From assembly GCA_947313825.1 (NCBI GenBank), contig CAMZNJ010000066.1, positions 1 through 32,310 of the forward strand: a stretch of DNA of 32,310 nucleotides. The letters are read 5' to 3'. The position numbers were made by a program, and so were the translations under genes. The stretch comes from an uncultured Deferribacteraceae bacterium (GTDB lineage Bacteria; Chrysiogenota; Deferribacteres; CAMZNJ01). Of the stretch, positions 24,857 to 32,310 are shown one piece after another; the first letter of the stretch is position 1, and the number at the start of each line of letters is the position of its first letter. The notes under the pieces are model-generated. The model was given only the letters and a program-made list of their open reading frames with translations. It ran no database searches and was not told the origin of the DNA.

Positions 24857-26074
24857 TCAGGGGCAATAATTGGTGCTTTGTAGCTTGGAAATTGTTGGAC
24901 AGTACCCGTCGGCACAGAGTTGTGAGGCTTCTGAGCATGCCTCGGCAGTATTTTGTAGGTAGATGAGGGATTGTATTTTTAGGAGTCGGTAGGGTCGTGC
25001 GTTGCTGTTTTGTTCGATGGCGAGGGTTGTGAGTCGTAAGGATTCTTCATAGTCCATTTTCCGGAATGCCGTAACAGCTAAGTCGTATTGTTGTTTGCTT
25101 GTGAGGTTTTGTTGTTGTTTGTTTAGTTCTTTTTCCATTCGCTGAGCGTTTTCCGTGTCGTTCTGATTTTTGTAAACTCCTAGCAGTTTTTGTATTAGTT
25201 CTAGGGTTGCCCTGTTTTGTGTGATAAGTTTTTCGCCCTCTTTGATTCCGTTTTCGGTGTCGTTGAGTCCTAGGAGTGTTTCGGCGATTTTGCTTGCCAC
25301 AACCCCCATATCTTCAGCTTGTTGTCGGTTTTGCGGCGATGCTGTTGCCCAGTTTTGGTATTGTTTGTAGAGGGTTAGTGCCCCTGAGTGGTTGTTGACT
25401 GCTTCCATGGCGTTTGCGAGTGTGAGCAGTGCTTTGGAGTCGTTGTTGTTTAGTGTGAGTGCTTTTTGTGCTTCGAGTATGCTGTTGCCGTAATCTCCTT
25501 GTTGCAGGTATATGGCGGCGATGTCGGCGATGGAGTTGTTTTGCGGGTTGAGTACGGAATTTCGTTGGTAGTCGGTGAGTGCTTCTTGGAAGTTCCCTTG
25601 CGACAGGTAGAGGGTTCCTCGCCTCTGCAGAGCGTCTTTGTATTGTGGGTCTAGGTTGATAATTTCCGATAGGTCGTTAATTGCTTTGGCGACGTTGCCC
25701 GACTGTTGATACGCTGTGCTTCGTTGCAGGTAGCTTTCCAGCTGTACGGCGATGCTTGCGGCGTTTATGTTTGGTGTGCTGTTGTTGCTTTTCTCTCCTG
25801 CGAGGAGTTTTGCTAACCCTCGGGAGTACTCTTCAATGGCTTGCGTTGTTTTGTTGTTTGCCATGTATTTGTTTCCGATGCGGATGGATTCTTCTGGTGT
25901 GGAGAACGTGGTTAGGTCGGGTATGGGGAGTGTGGCTGTTTCTGCCCATGCTGTTTGTGTGGGTACGATCATGGTCAGCGTGATGGTCAGCGTAAGTGTA
26001 GCTGAGGCGATTTGTCGTGCGACAATGCTGTTTGCGGCAATGCTGTTTGCGACAATGCGGATACTATTACGCAA
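24857..26074 (-). CDS. Exported TPR-repeat protein
   Basis: This 405-residue protein is predicted to be secreted and to consist mostly of tetratricopeptide repeats. Residues 1-44 form a long signal peptide with a Thr/Leu/Ile-rich core and a TAWA-E cleavage site. At least four TPR units are visible between about 55 and 240 (for example SGNVAKAINDLSEIINLDPQ and QGNFQEALTDYQRNSVLNPQ), and another near 335-365. The last 30 residues hold four cysteines (ACSEASQLCADGYCP, NYC). The start is a TTG with AAGGGG about seven bases upstream. It overlaps the flhB stop by eight bases, implying coupled translation. The signal region carries a 15-bp DNA repeat (about 26018-26060) encoding recurring NSI(A/V)A. 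The function is unknown; a periplasmic assembly or flagellar-export role would fit the partner. Confidence 0.78.
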   Translation of the reverse strand: MRNSIRIVANSIAANSIVARQIASATLTLTITLTMIVPTQTAWAETATLPIPDLTTFSTPEESIRIGNKYMANNKTTQAIEEYSRGLAKLLAGEKSNNSTPNINAASIAVQLESYLQRSTAYQQSGNVAKAINDLSEIINLDPQYKDALQRRGTLYLSQGNFQEALTDYQRNSVLNPQNNSIADIAAIYLQQGDYGNSILEAQKALTLNNNDSKALLTLANAMEAVNNHSGALTLYKQYQNWATASPQNRQQAEDMGVVASKIAETLLGLNDTENGIKEGEKLITQNRATLELIQKLLGVYKNQNDTENAQRMEKELNKQQQNLTSKQQYDLAVTAFRKMDYEESLRLTTLAIEQNSNARPYRLLKIQSLIYLQNTAEACSEASQLCADGYCPTISKLQSTNYCP

Positions 26075-27140
26075 CTTTTTTCCCCTTGAGTTTGTAGACG
26101 AACGATATTATTTCGGCAATGGCTTTGTAGAGTGCTTCGGGTATTTCGTCCCCTATTTCGGCTGTGTTGAATAGTGTTCGTGCTAGTAGTGGATCTTCGT
26201 GAATGTGTATGTTGTTTTCTTTGGCGATTTCGCGAATTCTCAACGCCATCATATTTTTGCCTTTGGCGATAACTTTTGGTGCTCTATCCCCTTCATCGGG
26301 GCTGTATCTGACTGCGACGGCGTAATGTGTTGGGTTGGTGATGACCACGTCCGAGGTTGGCACGTCGTCCATCATCCTTGCCCTTGCTGCGTCCATTTGT
26401 GCTTGTCGGATTTTTTGTCTTAGTAGTGGATCCCCTTCCATCTGTTTGTGTTCCTCTTTGACCTCTTGTTGTGTCATTTTGAGTTGTTCCATGTGGTTCC
26501 ATTTTTGGTAGAGCAGATCCATGAGTGCGAGGATTATTACGACTGCACTGGCACGGAAAAACATCTCGACGATCATGCTGTAAGCGAGTTGTACGGCTTC
26601 GATGAGAGTTCCGTCTTGCATTAGGACGATTTCGATCCTGTTGCTGTAGAGTATGGGGAGGCATATTGCTCCCACGATGAATATTTTTGTGAGTGATTTC
26701 GCAAGCTCCACAAGTTTTGTGAGCTTAAACATATTGCGAATGCCTTTGATGACGTTGAGTTTGGTGAAGTCGGGGTTGATTGCTTTTGTTGCCCATAGTG
26801 TTCCGAATTGGACTATGTGCGACATAATTCCCACAATGGCAACAACTATCATAACGGGTATGAGTATGGTGCTTGCCACCGAGAAGGCTTTGTAAAATAG
26901 TAGTAGTACCATCTCTTCGTCTAGTGTTTTGAAGTCCACGTTGAAGAAGAATAGGAATTGCTTCCCTAACGAGGTGCCCACCCATTTACCGATGAGCACG
27001 ATCATTAGTGCTGCTGCAAACAGTAGCATTGCACTTGGTAGTTCCTGACTTTTTGCCACCTGCCCTTTTTCACGTGCATCGCTAATTTTTTTGCTGGTGG
27101 CCTGTTCGGTTTTTTCTTGTCCTTCCTGATTTTCCGCCAT
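26067..27140 (-). CDS. flhB: Flagellar type III export protein FlhB
   Basis: FlhB is the export-gate component that switches substrate specificity from rod/hook to filament. The N-terminus (EKTEQATSKKISDAREKGQVAKS) is diagnostic. Four hydrophobic spans lie at about 36-55, 85-110, 150-170 and 190-212, followed by the cytoplasmic domain. The self-cleavage site NPTH is intact at 269-272 (VVITNPTHYAVAVRY). Length 357 is normal. The gene is ATG-initiated, with GGAGACGGGG upstream. No other flagellar gene is in the window, so it is separated from flhA and fliPQR and is instead paired with the TPR protein. Confidence 0.95.
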   Translation of the reverse strand: MAENQEGQEKTEQATSKKISDAREKGQVAKSQELPSAMLLFAAALMIVLIGKWVGTSLGKQFLFFFNVDFKTLDEEMVLLLFYKAFSVASTILIPVMIVVAIVGIMSHIVQFGTLWATKAINPDFTKLNVIKGIRNMFKLTKLVELAKSLTKIFIVGAICLPILYSNRIEIVLMQDGTLIEAVQLAYSMIVEMFFRASAVVIILALMDLLYQKWNHMEQLKMTQQEVKEEHKQMEGDPLLRQKIRQAQMDAARARMMDDVPTSDVVITNPTHYAVAVRYSPDEGDRAPKVIAKGKNMMALRIREIAKENNIHIHEDPLLARTLFNTAEIGDEIPEALYKAIAEIISFVYKLKGKKVA

Positions 27141-27255
27141 GAGGGGTTCCCCGTCTCCACAACCTATGTTCCTTGCGTAGCAACGTTTACCCCTTGCGTA
27201 GCAACACTTGCATAGGTCTGTTCACCCAAAATATTCACCCAAAAGTAGTAGGGTA

Positions 27256-27284
27256 ATCTTAGTCTTTTCCCCTGTTTATGTCAA
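27256..27284 (-). promoter_or_regulatory. Promoter of flhB and the TPR gene
   Basis: On the minus strand TTGACA (27284-27279), a 17-base spacer and TAAGAT (27261-27256) stand about 115 bases before flhB. This is a housekeeping-type promoter, not a sigma28 or sigma54 motif. The leader contains paired short direct repeats (CTTGCGTAGCAAC twice, and ATTCACCCAAAA-like words). Confidence 0.55.
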
Positions 27285-27373
27285 TTACCAATACCAACCC
27301 GCACCATATTTCCCCCGCATGCCCCTAACCATGCCCCTAATTGTGGCTTAAGGGGAGAAGTGTTAATAAATAG

Positions 27374-27402
27374 TTGCAAAAATCATGGTTTGGCGTTATT
27401 AT
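27374..27402 (+). promoter_or_regulatory. Promoter of ispF, placed for a near-leaderless mRNA
   Basis: TTGCAA (27374-27379), a 17-base spacer and TATTAT (27397-27402). The ispF ATG at 27413 is only ten bases beyond the -10 box, so transcription would start within a few bases of the start codon. Confidence 0.6.
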
Positions 27403-27412
27403 ACCTGTGATT

Positions 27413-27943
27413 ATGTTTAAAACTAGAACAGGCATAGGCTTCGACGTCCATCAGCTCGGCGACAACCGTCCACTCATCTTAGGTGGCGTAACCATCCCCC
27501 ATAAAGAGGGCAAAGGCTTAATCGGACACAGCGATGCCGACGTTTTAACACATGCTATTATTGACGCCATACTCGGCTCGGCAAATATGGGGGATATCGG
27601 ACAACAATTCCCCGATACCGACCAACAATACAAAGGGGTTTCGTCCCTCAAACTGCTCAGTGAAGTGGTTAACATGGTGGAGCGTAAATTTACCCCACAA
27701 GGTCTGACGGGATCGAATCCCCCACATAAGATAATAAGCTATATCGATGCTCAGGTAATGGCACAGGAGCCCAAAATAGCCCCTTACATTGCCCAAATTA
27801 GAGCCTCCTTAGCACAATGCATGCACCTGTCGGAGCAGGATGTATCAATTAAAGCAACAACAACCGAACACCTCGGGTTTGTTGGTAGAAAGGAGGGTAT
27901 CGCCGCCATTGCCGTGTGTACCCTAACCGTGCCAGCATCCTGA
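27413..27943 (+). CDS. ispF: 2-C-methyl-D-erythritol 2,4-cyclodiphosphate synthase
   Basis: IspF forms the cyclic diphosphate intermediate of the MEP isoprenoid pathway. The zinc ligands Asp 11 and His 13 (GFDVHQ) and His 47 (DADVLTHAIIDA) are present, with GHSDAD in between. The CDP-binding end ATTTEHLGFVGRKEGIAAIAVC is intact. Length is 176 residues against about 157 usual; the middle has a few extra residues (FTPQGLTGSNPPHK). No Shine-Dalgarno sequence precedes the ATG; an in-frame TTG at 27374 coincides with the promoter's -35, so I prefer the ATG. Confidence 0.95.
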   Translation: MFKTRTGIGFDVHQLGDNRPLILGGVTIPHKEGKGLIGHSDADVLTHAIIDAILGSANMGDIGQQFPDTDQQYKGVSSLKLLSEVVNMVERKFTPQGLTGSNPPHKIISYIDAQVMAQEPKIAPYIAQIRASLAQCMHLSEQDVSIKATTTEHLGFVGRKEGIAAIAVCTLTVPAS

Positions 27944-28111
27944 GATATTAAAAAAATATAACGCTGCCCAGTACAGTTGTAAAACCAACTGAAGGGTGCA
28001 CGCTCATGGCAACACAATAACAATGCTGACCCACAATCAGCAACCGTTGCCCGCACTACTGCAGAGCCCATGCCCCCCCACGAAACTGCGGTTAGCGAAA
28101 ATGGAAGGATC

Positions 28112-29740
28112 ATGTCTTGTAAAATAACAGTTCTCGGTGGTGTTGGATCCATCGGCATGAACGCATACCTCTACGAAACCAAAACCACTGCCATACTAGT
28201 GGACGCCGGAATAAAATTCTTCGACGGCCGCGGAATAGGTGTTGACGGTGCCATACCCGACTTCACATACCTCAAATCCATCAAAAAGAAGCTGGAAGCC
28301 ATCGTAATCACACACGCACATGAAGATCACATCGGTGCCATTCGCTATGTTCTGGATATCAAAAACGTACCCGTGTACGCACCACCACTTGCCATTCAGT
28401 TTATATCCAAAAAGCTTAGCAAAAAACCGACGTTTAAAGAATACAACGAATTCAAACGTATCAAAATCGGCGATTTCGCTCTGGAATTCATCCCCGTCAA
28501 CCACTCCATACTCGATACTTACGCCATATACCTCAAGACAGGCAAGTTTTCCGCGTTGCACTCCTCCGACTTCAAAATCGACAACAACCCCAACGACCAT
28601 GTGCAAATGGACTTCAAACGTATCACCCAAATAGGCAAAAGCGGACTCACATGCCTACTTTCCGACTCAACTAACGCCCTCGTTGACGGCTTCAGCAAAT
28701 CGGAATCATCCATCTACGACAACATACGTAACATCGTTGCCGAACACAGCGGACGCGTCTTCGTTACCACCTTCGCCTCGAATATCTCCCGACTCTACAT
28801 GATCGCACAAATATGTGAAGAAACAGGACGCAAACTCTGCATAATGGGACGTTCCATGCTGAAAAATATCGACATCGTCAGCAAGATGGGCTACCCCGCA
28901 CTCAAAAAGTCCCTACTAGTAACACCGCAAAAAGCACTATCCATGCCCGACAACAAAGTCTGCTTCCTAGTTACAGGGTGCCAAGGGGAACAAAACGCCT
29001 CCCTTTACGCCGTAACATTCAAAGGACGCAAAGGGCTCAAAATCCGCAAAAACGACCTCGTCATCTTCAGCTCAAGGGTTATCCCTGGCAATGAAGGGGG
29101 GATAAACGACGTCATCAACCAAATCTACTACGTCGGTGCCTCCGCTGCTGTGGACAAAAACAACAATATCCACGTCTCAGGACACGCAGCCAAAGAGGAA
29201 CTCAAACTACTACTCGCCATGACTAGACCCAAGTACTTCCTCCCCATTCACGGCGATTTCCGACACCTCAATATGCACAAATCCCTCGCAACCAACGGCG
29301 GATACGTGAGCGAAAAAAATTGCATCATACTCCCCTGTGCCTCCCAAGGGGAATGGGACAAATCAAACAACTTCGTCGGCATTAATAAAGTGCCGTGGAA
29401 AAATGTTTACGTCGATGCACACCAACGACTCACACTTTACGATAAAGATCTTGAAGAGCGTCGCCTAATCAGCAGTGCCGGCGTACTGTTCATCAGCATC
29501 ACCATGCGTAAACGTATGCGGAAAAATCAGTACACCGTGGACGTTGTCCCTGTTGGGTTCCCCATATTTATGACCGACAAAAACAAGATTATCGACTCGG
29601 TAATGGCAATCCTAGAGGAACACGCACCCACCGATGGCACCATCATGCGGAATAAGGATTTCGTTAAGAACATAAAACAGGCACCGAATCCACATATTCC
29701 ACGCCGACCTCTAGTGGAAATATCCATACAGAAACTATAA
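28112..29740 (+). CDS. rnj: Ribonuclease J
   Basis: RNase J is a metallo-beta-lactamase/beta-CASP ribonuclease with endo- and 5'-to-3' exonuclease activity in mRNA decay and rRNA maturation. The opening reads ITVLGGVGSIGMN, the metal motif HAHEDH is at 68-73, and SDFKID, LLSDSTNA, TTFASNISR and the beta-CASP HVSGHAAKEELK / PIHGDFRHL blocks follow. The protein has 542 residues. I use the ATG at 28112 because GGAAGG lies just upstream and homologues begin here; an in-frame ATG 14 codons earlier has no ribosome site. It leads a run with the membrane protein and ftsK. The 168-base gap from ispF holds two small hairpins (CAGTTG/CAACTG and TGCTGA/TCAGCA) without T-runs. Confidence 0.94.
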   Translation: MSCKITVLGGVGSIGMNAYLYETKTTAILVDAGIKFFDGRGIGVDGAIPDFTYLKSIKKKLEAIVITHAHEDHIGAIRYVLDIKNVPVYAPPLAIQFISKKLSKKPTFKEYNEFKRIKIGDFALEFIPVNHSILDTYAIYLKTGKFSALHSSDFKIDNNPNDHVQMDFKRITQIGKSGLTCLLSDSTNALVDGFSKSESSIYDNIRNIVAEHSGRVFVTTFASNISRLYMIAQICEETGRKLCIMGRSMLKNIDIVSKMGYPALKKSLLVTPQKALSMPDNKVCFLVTGCQGEQNASLYAVTFKGRKGLKIRKNDLVIFSSRVIPGNEGGINDVINQIYYVGASAAVDKNNNIHVSGHAAKEELKLLLAMTRPKYFLPIHGDFRHLNMHKSLATNGGYVSEKNCIILPCASQGEWDKSNNFVGINKVPWKNVYVDAHQRLTLYDKDLEERRLISSAGVLFISITMRKRMRKNQYTVDVVPVGFPIFMTDKNKIIDSVMAILEEHAPTDGTIMRNKDFVKNIKQAPNPHIPRRPLVEISIQKL

Positions 29741-29786
29741 CCGACATCAGGAGCTTCCTTAGCGTACCCCTAGGGAGAAAGAAGTC

Positions 29787-30626
29787 ATGTTACTTATTGA
29801 GTCCATACTTGGCACCGCCTTAGCACTAATCTTTAACCCTTACTTCTTGGACTTGTTGCACAACAATGCCCATACCAAAGAGATTATCGCCCTAAACAGC
29901 TTTCACGGCACCTTAGTGGTTGGCGGAACCACATACTACCAAACATCCCTGCTCTTCATCATGGTTACGCTCGGGTTGCTCCTCTCCCTTGCGTCCCCCC
30001 TCAGCAATGGTGTTAATCTTTTTACACTACGATACCGCCACAAGCAGCTTGCTGCATATCAGGAGCGTCGCCACTACATAACACTGGTGGCAACTCTCTT
30101 CCTCGGTATCGGTTTTGGTTCATCGGTATTGTGCGTTCTTGCCCCTAGTGCCCTGCTGTGGTTGTATGTTAGTCCTTACTACATGGGATATTTTTCTGTC
30201 CTTGCTTCCCTAATGCTTTACAGCTTACACTCCCATGCTTCATCTTCCGATCGTTCCCTTGATTCGAGTTGGTTGCTCCCTGCCTCTCTTTCCATTGTTG
30301 TTATTGTTGTTTTTTCCCATTTGTTTGGCACCACTCCCTTCATATGGACACTATTTTTATTTTTCCATCTATTGCGATTGCCCCTTCTCGTATCATTCTA
30401 CTACGCTATTTTGAGTGTAATTGCTTACTACACCTTTTATATTCTTTATGGTATAATATTTTTGAGTCATGGCATTCTTGGTTTTTCCCTGGTTCAGGTT
30501 GTATCTACTATGTTTGTTGCGTTGATTTTGGCAAGCCTTCTTCGTTTTATGATGTCCTCGCACAACATAATTATTCTTAGCTTGCTGTGTTTTTATTTAG
30601 GGGTAGGGTATCTTTTATGGGTGTAG
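29787..30626 (+). CDS. Unknown multi-pass membrane protein
   Basis: I do not recognise this 279-residue protein. It is strongly hydrophobic, with about eight or nine predicted membrane spans (for example residues 1-24, 53-74, 98-130, 170-192, 196-240 and two more to the end) and short polar loops. A cluster of basic residues (YRHKQLAAYQERRHY) lies near 83-97, and a Ser/His loop (HSHASSSDRSLDSS) at about 150-163. It starts at an ATG with AGGGAGAAAG upstream, 46 bases after rnj, and its last codons overlap the ftsK start by ten bases. Translational coupling to ftsK suggests a link with division, envelope or chromosome segregation, which is inference. Confidence 0.75.
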   Translation: MLLIESILGTALALIFNPYFLDLLHNNAHTKEIIALNSFHGTLVVGGTTYYQTSLLFIMVTLGLLLSLASPLSNGVNLFTLRYRHKQLAAYQERRHYITLVATLFLGIGFGSSVLCVLAPSALLWLYVSPYYMGYFSVLASLMLYSLHSHASSSDRSLDSSWLLPASLSIVVIVVFSHLFGTTPFIWTLFLFFHLLRLPLLVSFYYAILSVIAYYTFYILYGIIFLSHGILGFSLVQVVSTMFVALILASLLRFMMSSHNIIILSLLCFYLGVGYLLWV

Positions 30627-32310
30627 CAATACCTAAGGGTCTTTTGCATATTACTTCTGCACTGTATTCTTTTTTTTATGTTTTGGTATCCCTCTCTATC
30701 ATCAGCTTTAGTAGCTCTGATAGAAGTTTTTCCACCATCGAAGTGAGCAAATATAGCTCCAGTGTGGACAATATTTTCGGTGCCCTTGGTGCCTCTGTTG
30801 CCGATATTCTTTTGGTGCTCATGGGTATCGGTGCGTTCTTCATCCCCCTCATAATGGCACGCCCTCTGATAATCATATGGCAACAACACAAAAATACCGA
30901 AAACCCTTCCGCCTACTACCTCTTGTTCAATATCGCAACGTCGTCCGCTTTGGTTCTCATGGTATCGTTTACCCTCGGGTTCGTGTGGGGGACAACCACT
31001 TTCCTCGAATCATACCTCGCATTCGGCATTCTCGGAGCCGTGTCCAAGGTAATCTTATCCAGCTTTGTCGGCGGAGTCGGTGGCATAATTATGGTTCTGT
31101 TCTTGCTGCCATTCCTCGCCATACTATATTTATCCTCATCATTCGAAAATATAGCTCACAACCTCAAAAACCCCGCAAACCCATTCAGCAAACTCGAACA
31201 CGTCAACAACTTCCTGCAAGAAGCATTCGCACTAGGAGGCGGAAAACGTGAACAATCAACTGTAACAAAAAAAATCCAGCTAATCGTAACAGCACCCGCA
31301 ATGCCAATAGTTTGGCTAGCACGAACCATCAACAATAAATGGATCAACAGACCAAAAAACACCATCGACCTCAGTGGCAACAGTAACACGCACGGAAGAC
31401 TAGGGGACGCTCGAACAGGTGTCGCTCAAACACAACAACAAACAGACTACATCAACAATACTTCACAAACAGCATCCTACAAATATGCAGAAACACTTGC
31501 CGCCAGCCTCGCATACCCAACAATATCTAGCTCAGGCACACACACAGGCACACACACAAGTGCGAACACAAGTGCGGACACGCAACAGCATCAGACACCG
31601 AATGACGATCCGTACTCCTTCCGTTTCCAAACCCTTAACCAACCCCCCAACGCACCAACAGGGCACGCTAACATGGGTAACGCTAACATGGGTAACGCTA
31701 ACACACCAACACAGCACGCCCCCGCACAAATACCAACACCACAAACTACCAACACCACACTCATGGGCGGACTAATTAGCCAAAGACGCCACATTCAAGA
31801 AATAGATACAGACACACCACCTCCCCCGCAACACGTGGGAGCATCATCGCCAACCATTACGCCAACCACTACGTCAACCATTACGCCAACCACTACGTCA
31901 ACCACTACGTCAACTGCCGACACCACACAGACAACTGTGGAAGATTCGGCAACCCCCCCAACCCTTAACATTAGCGGTGCTGTGCCACGAATACCCAACC
32001 AAGATATCACCAAGGTGCCAACCGAGGCAGTGCCTCCCGTGAACATGGACATGAACGTGGACGTGCCAACCGTGGACGTGGACGTGGACATGGACATGAA
32101 CATGGACGTGGACGTGCCAACCGTGGACATGGACATGGACGTGCCACCCGTAGCAGTGCCACCTGTGGCAGTGCCAACCGCCATCTTTGACGCTGACAAG
32201 GAGGATTACGACCTCCCATACTCCTTCCTGCAAGGGTACACCAAGAAGAGCACAAGCGACGACGATGCCTCCCTTTGGGCAGAGGCAGACGTGCTCAACA
32301 AACGCCTCAA
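30617..32310 (+). CDS. ftsK: FtsK/SpoIIIE-type DNA translocase, N-terminal part (cut by the window end)
   Basis: A frame opens at ATG 30617 and runs without a stop for 564 codons to the last base. Residues 1-176 give four membrane spans (about 16-32, 61-80, 101-124, 146-175) with SSSVDNIFGALGASVADILL and ESYLAFGILGAVSKVI, matching the FtsK 4-TM anchor. A long linker of about 330 residues follows, rich in Thr, Pro, Asn, Gln and Asp. It contains GTHT, GNANM, PTTTST and Val/Met-Asp repeats. At about residue 530 the text YDLPYSFLQGY...AEADVLNKRL matches the conserved segment just before the FtsK alpha domain. The motor (Walker motifs) and gamma domain would lie beyond the window. The frame staying open through several repeat arrays supports that it is real. 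Confidence 0.88.
   Translation, partial: MGVAIPKGLLHITSALYSFFYVLVSLSIISFSSSDRSFSTIEVSKYSSSVDNIFGALGASVADILLVLMGIGAFFIPLIMARPLIIIWQQHKNTENPSAYYLLFNIATSSALVLMVSFTLGFVWGTTTFLESYLAFGILGAVSKVILSSFVGGVGGIIMVLFLLPFLAILYLSSSFENIAHNLKNPANPFSKLEHVNNFLQEAFALGGGKREQSTVTKKIQLIVTAPAMPIVWLARTINNKWINRPKNTIDLSGNSNTHGRLGDARTGVAQTQQQTDYINNTSQTASYKYAETLAASLAYPTISSSGTHTGTHTSANTSADTQQHQTPNDDPYSFRFQTLNQPPNAPTGHANMGNANMGNANTPTQHAPAQIPTPQTTNTTLMGGLISQRRHIQEIDTDTPPPPQHVGASSPTITPTTTSTITPTTTSTTTSTADTTQTTVEDSATPPTLNISGAVPRIPNQDITKVPTEAVPPVNMDMNVDVPTVDVDVDMDMNMDVDVPTVDMDMDVPPVAVPPVAVPTAIFDADKEDYDLPYSFLQGYTKKSTSDDDASLWAEADVLNKRL
31540..32165 (+). repeat. In-frame repeats in the ftsK linker
   Basis: Several unrelated short arrays occur here: GGCACACACACA (31542-31560), GCTAACATGGGTAAC (about 31667-31700), ACTACGTCAACC/ATTACGCCAACC (12-bp units, about 31856-31915), and GTGGACGTG/ATGGACATG (6-bp units, about 32041-32140). 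All keep the frame and alter only linker length or composition. Confidence 0.85.

Noticed and set aside
27944-28111. Terminator between ispF and rnj
   Set aside because: Two hairpins are possible (CAGTTG/CAACTG and TGCTGA/TCAGCA), but neither is followed by a T-run, and both stems are short.

Overview
The window reads as a stretch of chromosome from a flagellated bacterium that I cannot place firmly. YidC is of the long type (552 residues, with a large domain between TM1 and the insertase core), which points to a diderm envelope. Jag, RNase J, GatCAB, the MEP-pathway enzyme IspF, FlhB and a lipoprotein are all present. That set fits several deep-branching diderm phyla (for example Synergistota-, Deferribacterota-, Spirochaetota- or deltaproteobacteria-like), but no marker here decides between them. 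Base composition looks mid-40s % GC from a few hand-counted lines. No rRNA, tRNA, CRISPR array, transposase or phage structural gene was recognised.

Left block (1-11.1 kb, all minus strand): a promoter at 11035-11064 leads into rpmH, rnpA, yidD, yidC, jag, dinG, tilS, hpt and ftsH. These form a ribosome / RNase P / membrane-insertion set followed by a helicase, a tRNA-lysidine synthetase, purine salvage and the membrane protease. Spacing allows one long transcript. Middle block (11.2-21.4 kb, minus): a lipoprotein amidohydrolase with its own promoter, operator-like palindrome and terminator, then gatC-gatA-gatB-der-pcrA-smpB, read from a promoter at 21407-21435. That promoter shares a palindromic -35 hexamer with the divergent mnmG promoter.

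Right block (21.5-32.3 kb): mnmG (+), a convergent XRE-type regulator with a LexA/CI-like C-terminal half, a 470-base AT-rich non-coding region with DnaA-box-like words and inverted repeats, a secreted TPR protein overlapping flhB (both minus), then ispF, rnj, an unknown multi-pass membrane protein and the first 564 codons of an ftsK-type DNA translocase (+). The ftsK frame stays open to the last base of the window.

The most striking property is not a gene but a habit. About a dozen unrelated tandem-repeat arrays (units of 6 to 30 bp) occupy gene-gene junctions and the disordered tails or loops of housekeeping proteins: FtsH, TilS, Jag, PcrA, GatC and FtsK, and the spacers of yidD-rnpA, rnpA-rpmH, der-gatB, smpB-amidohydrolase and downstream of ftsH. 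Each array has its own unit, and the conserved domains are spared. This suggests genome-wide local repeat expansion. The second general property is a C+A-rich coding strand in most genes, which the XRE regulator breaks.
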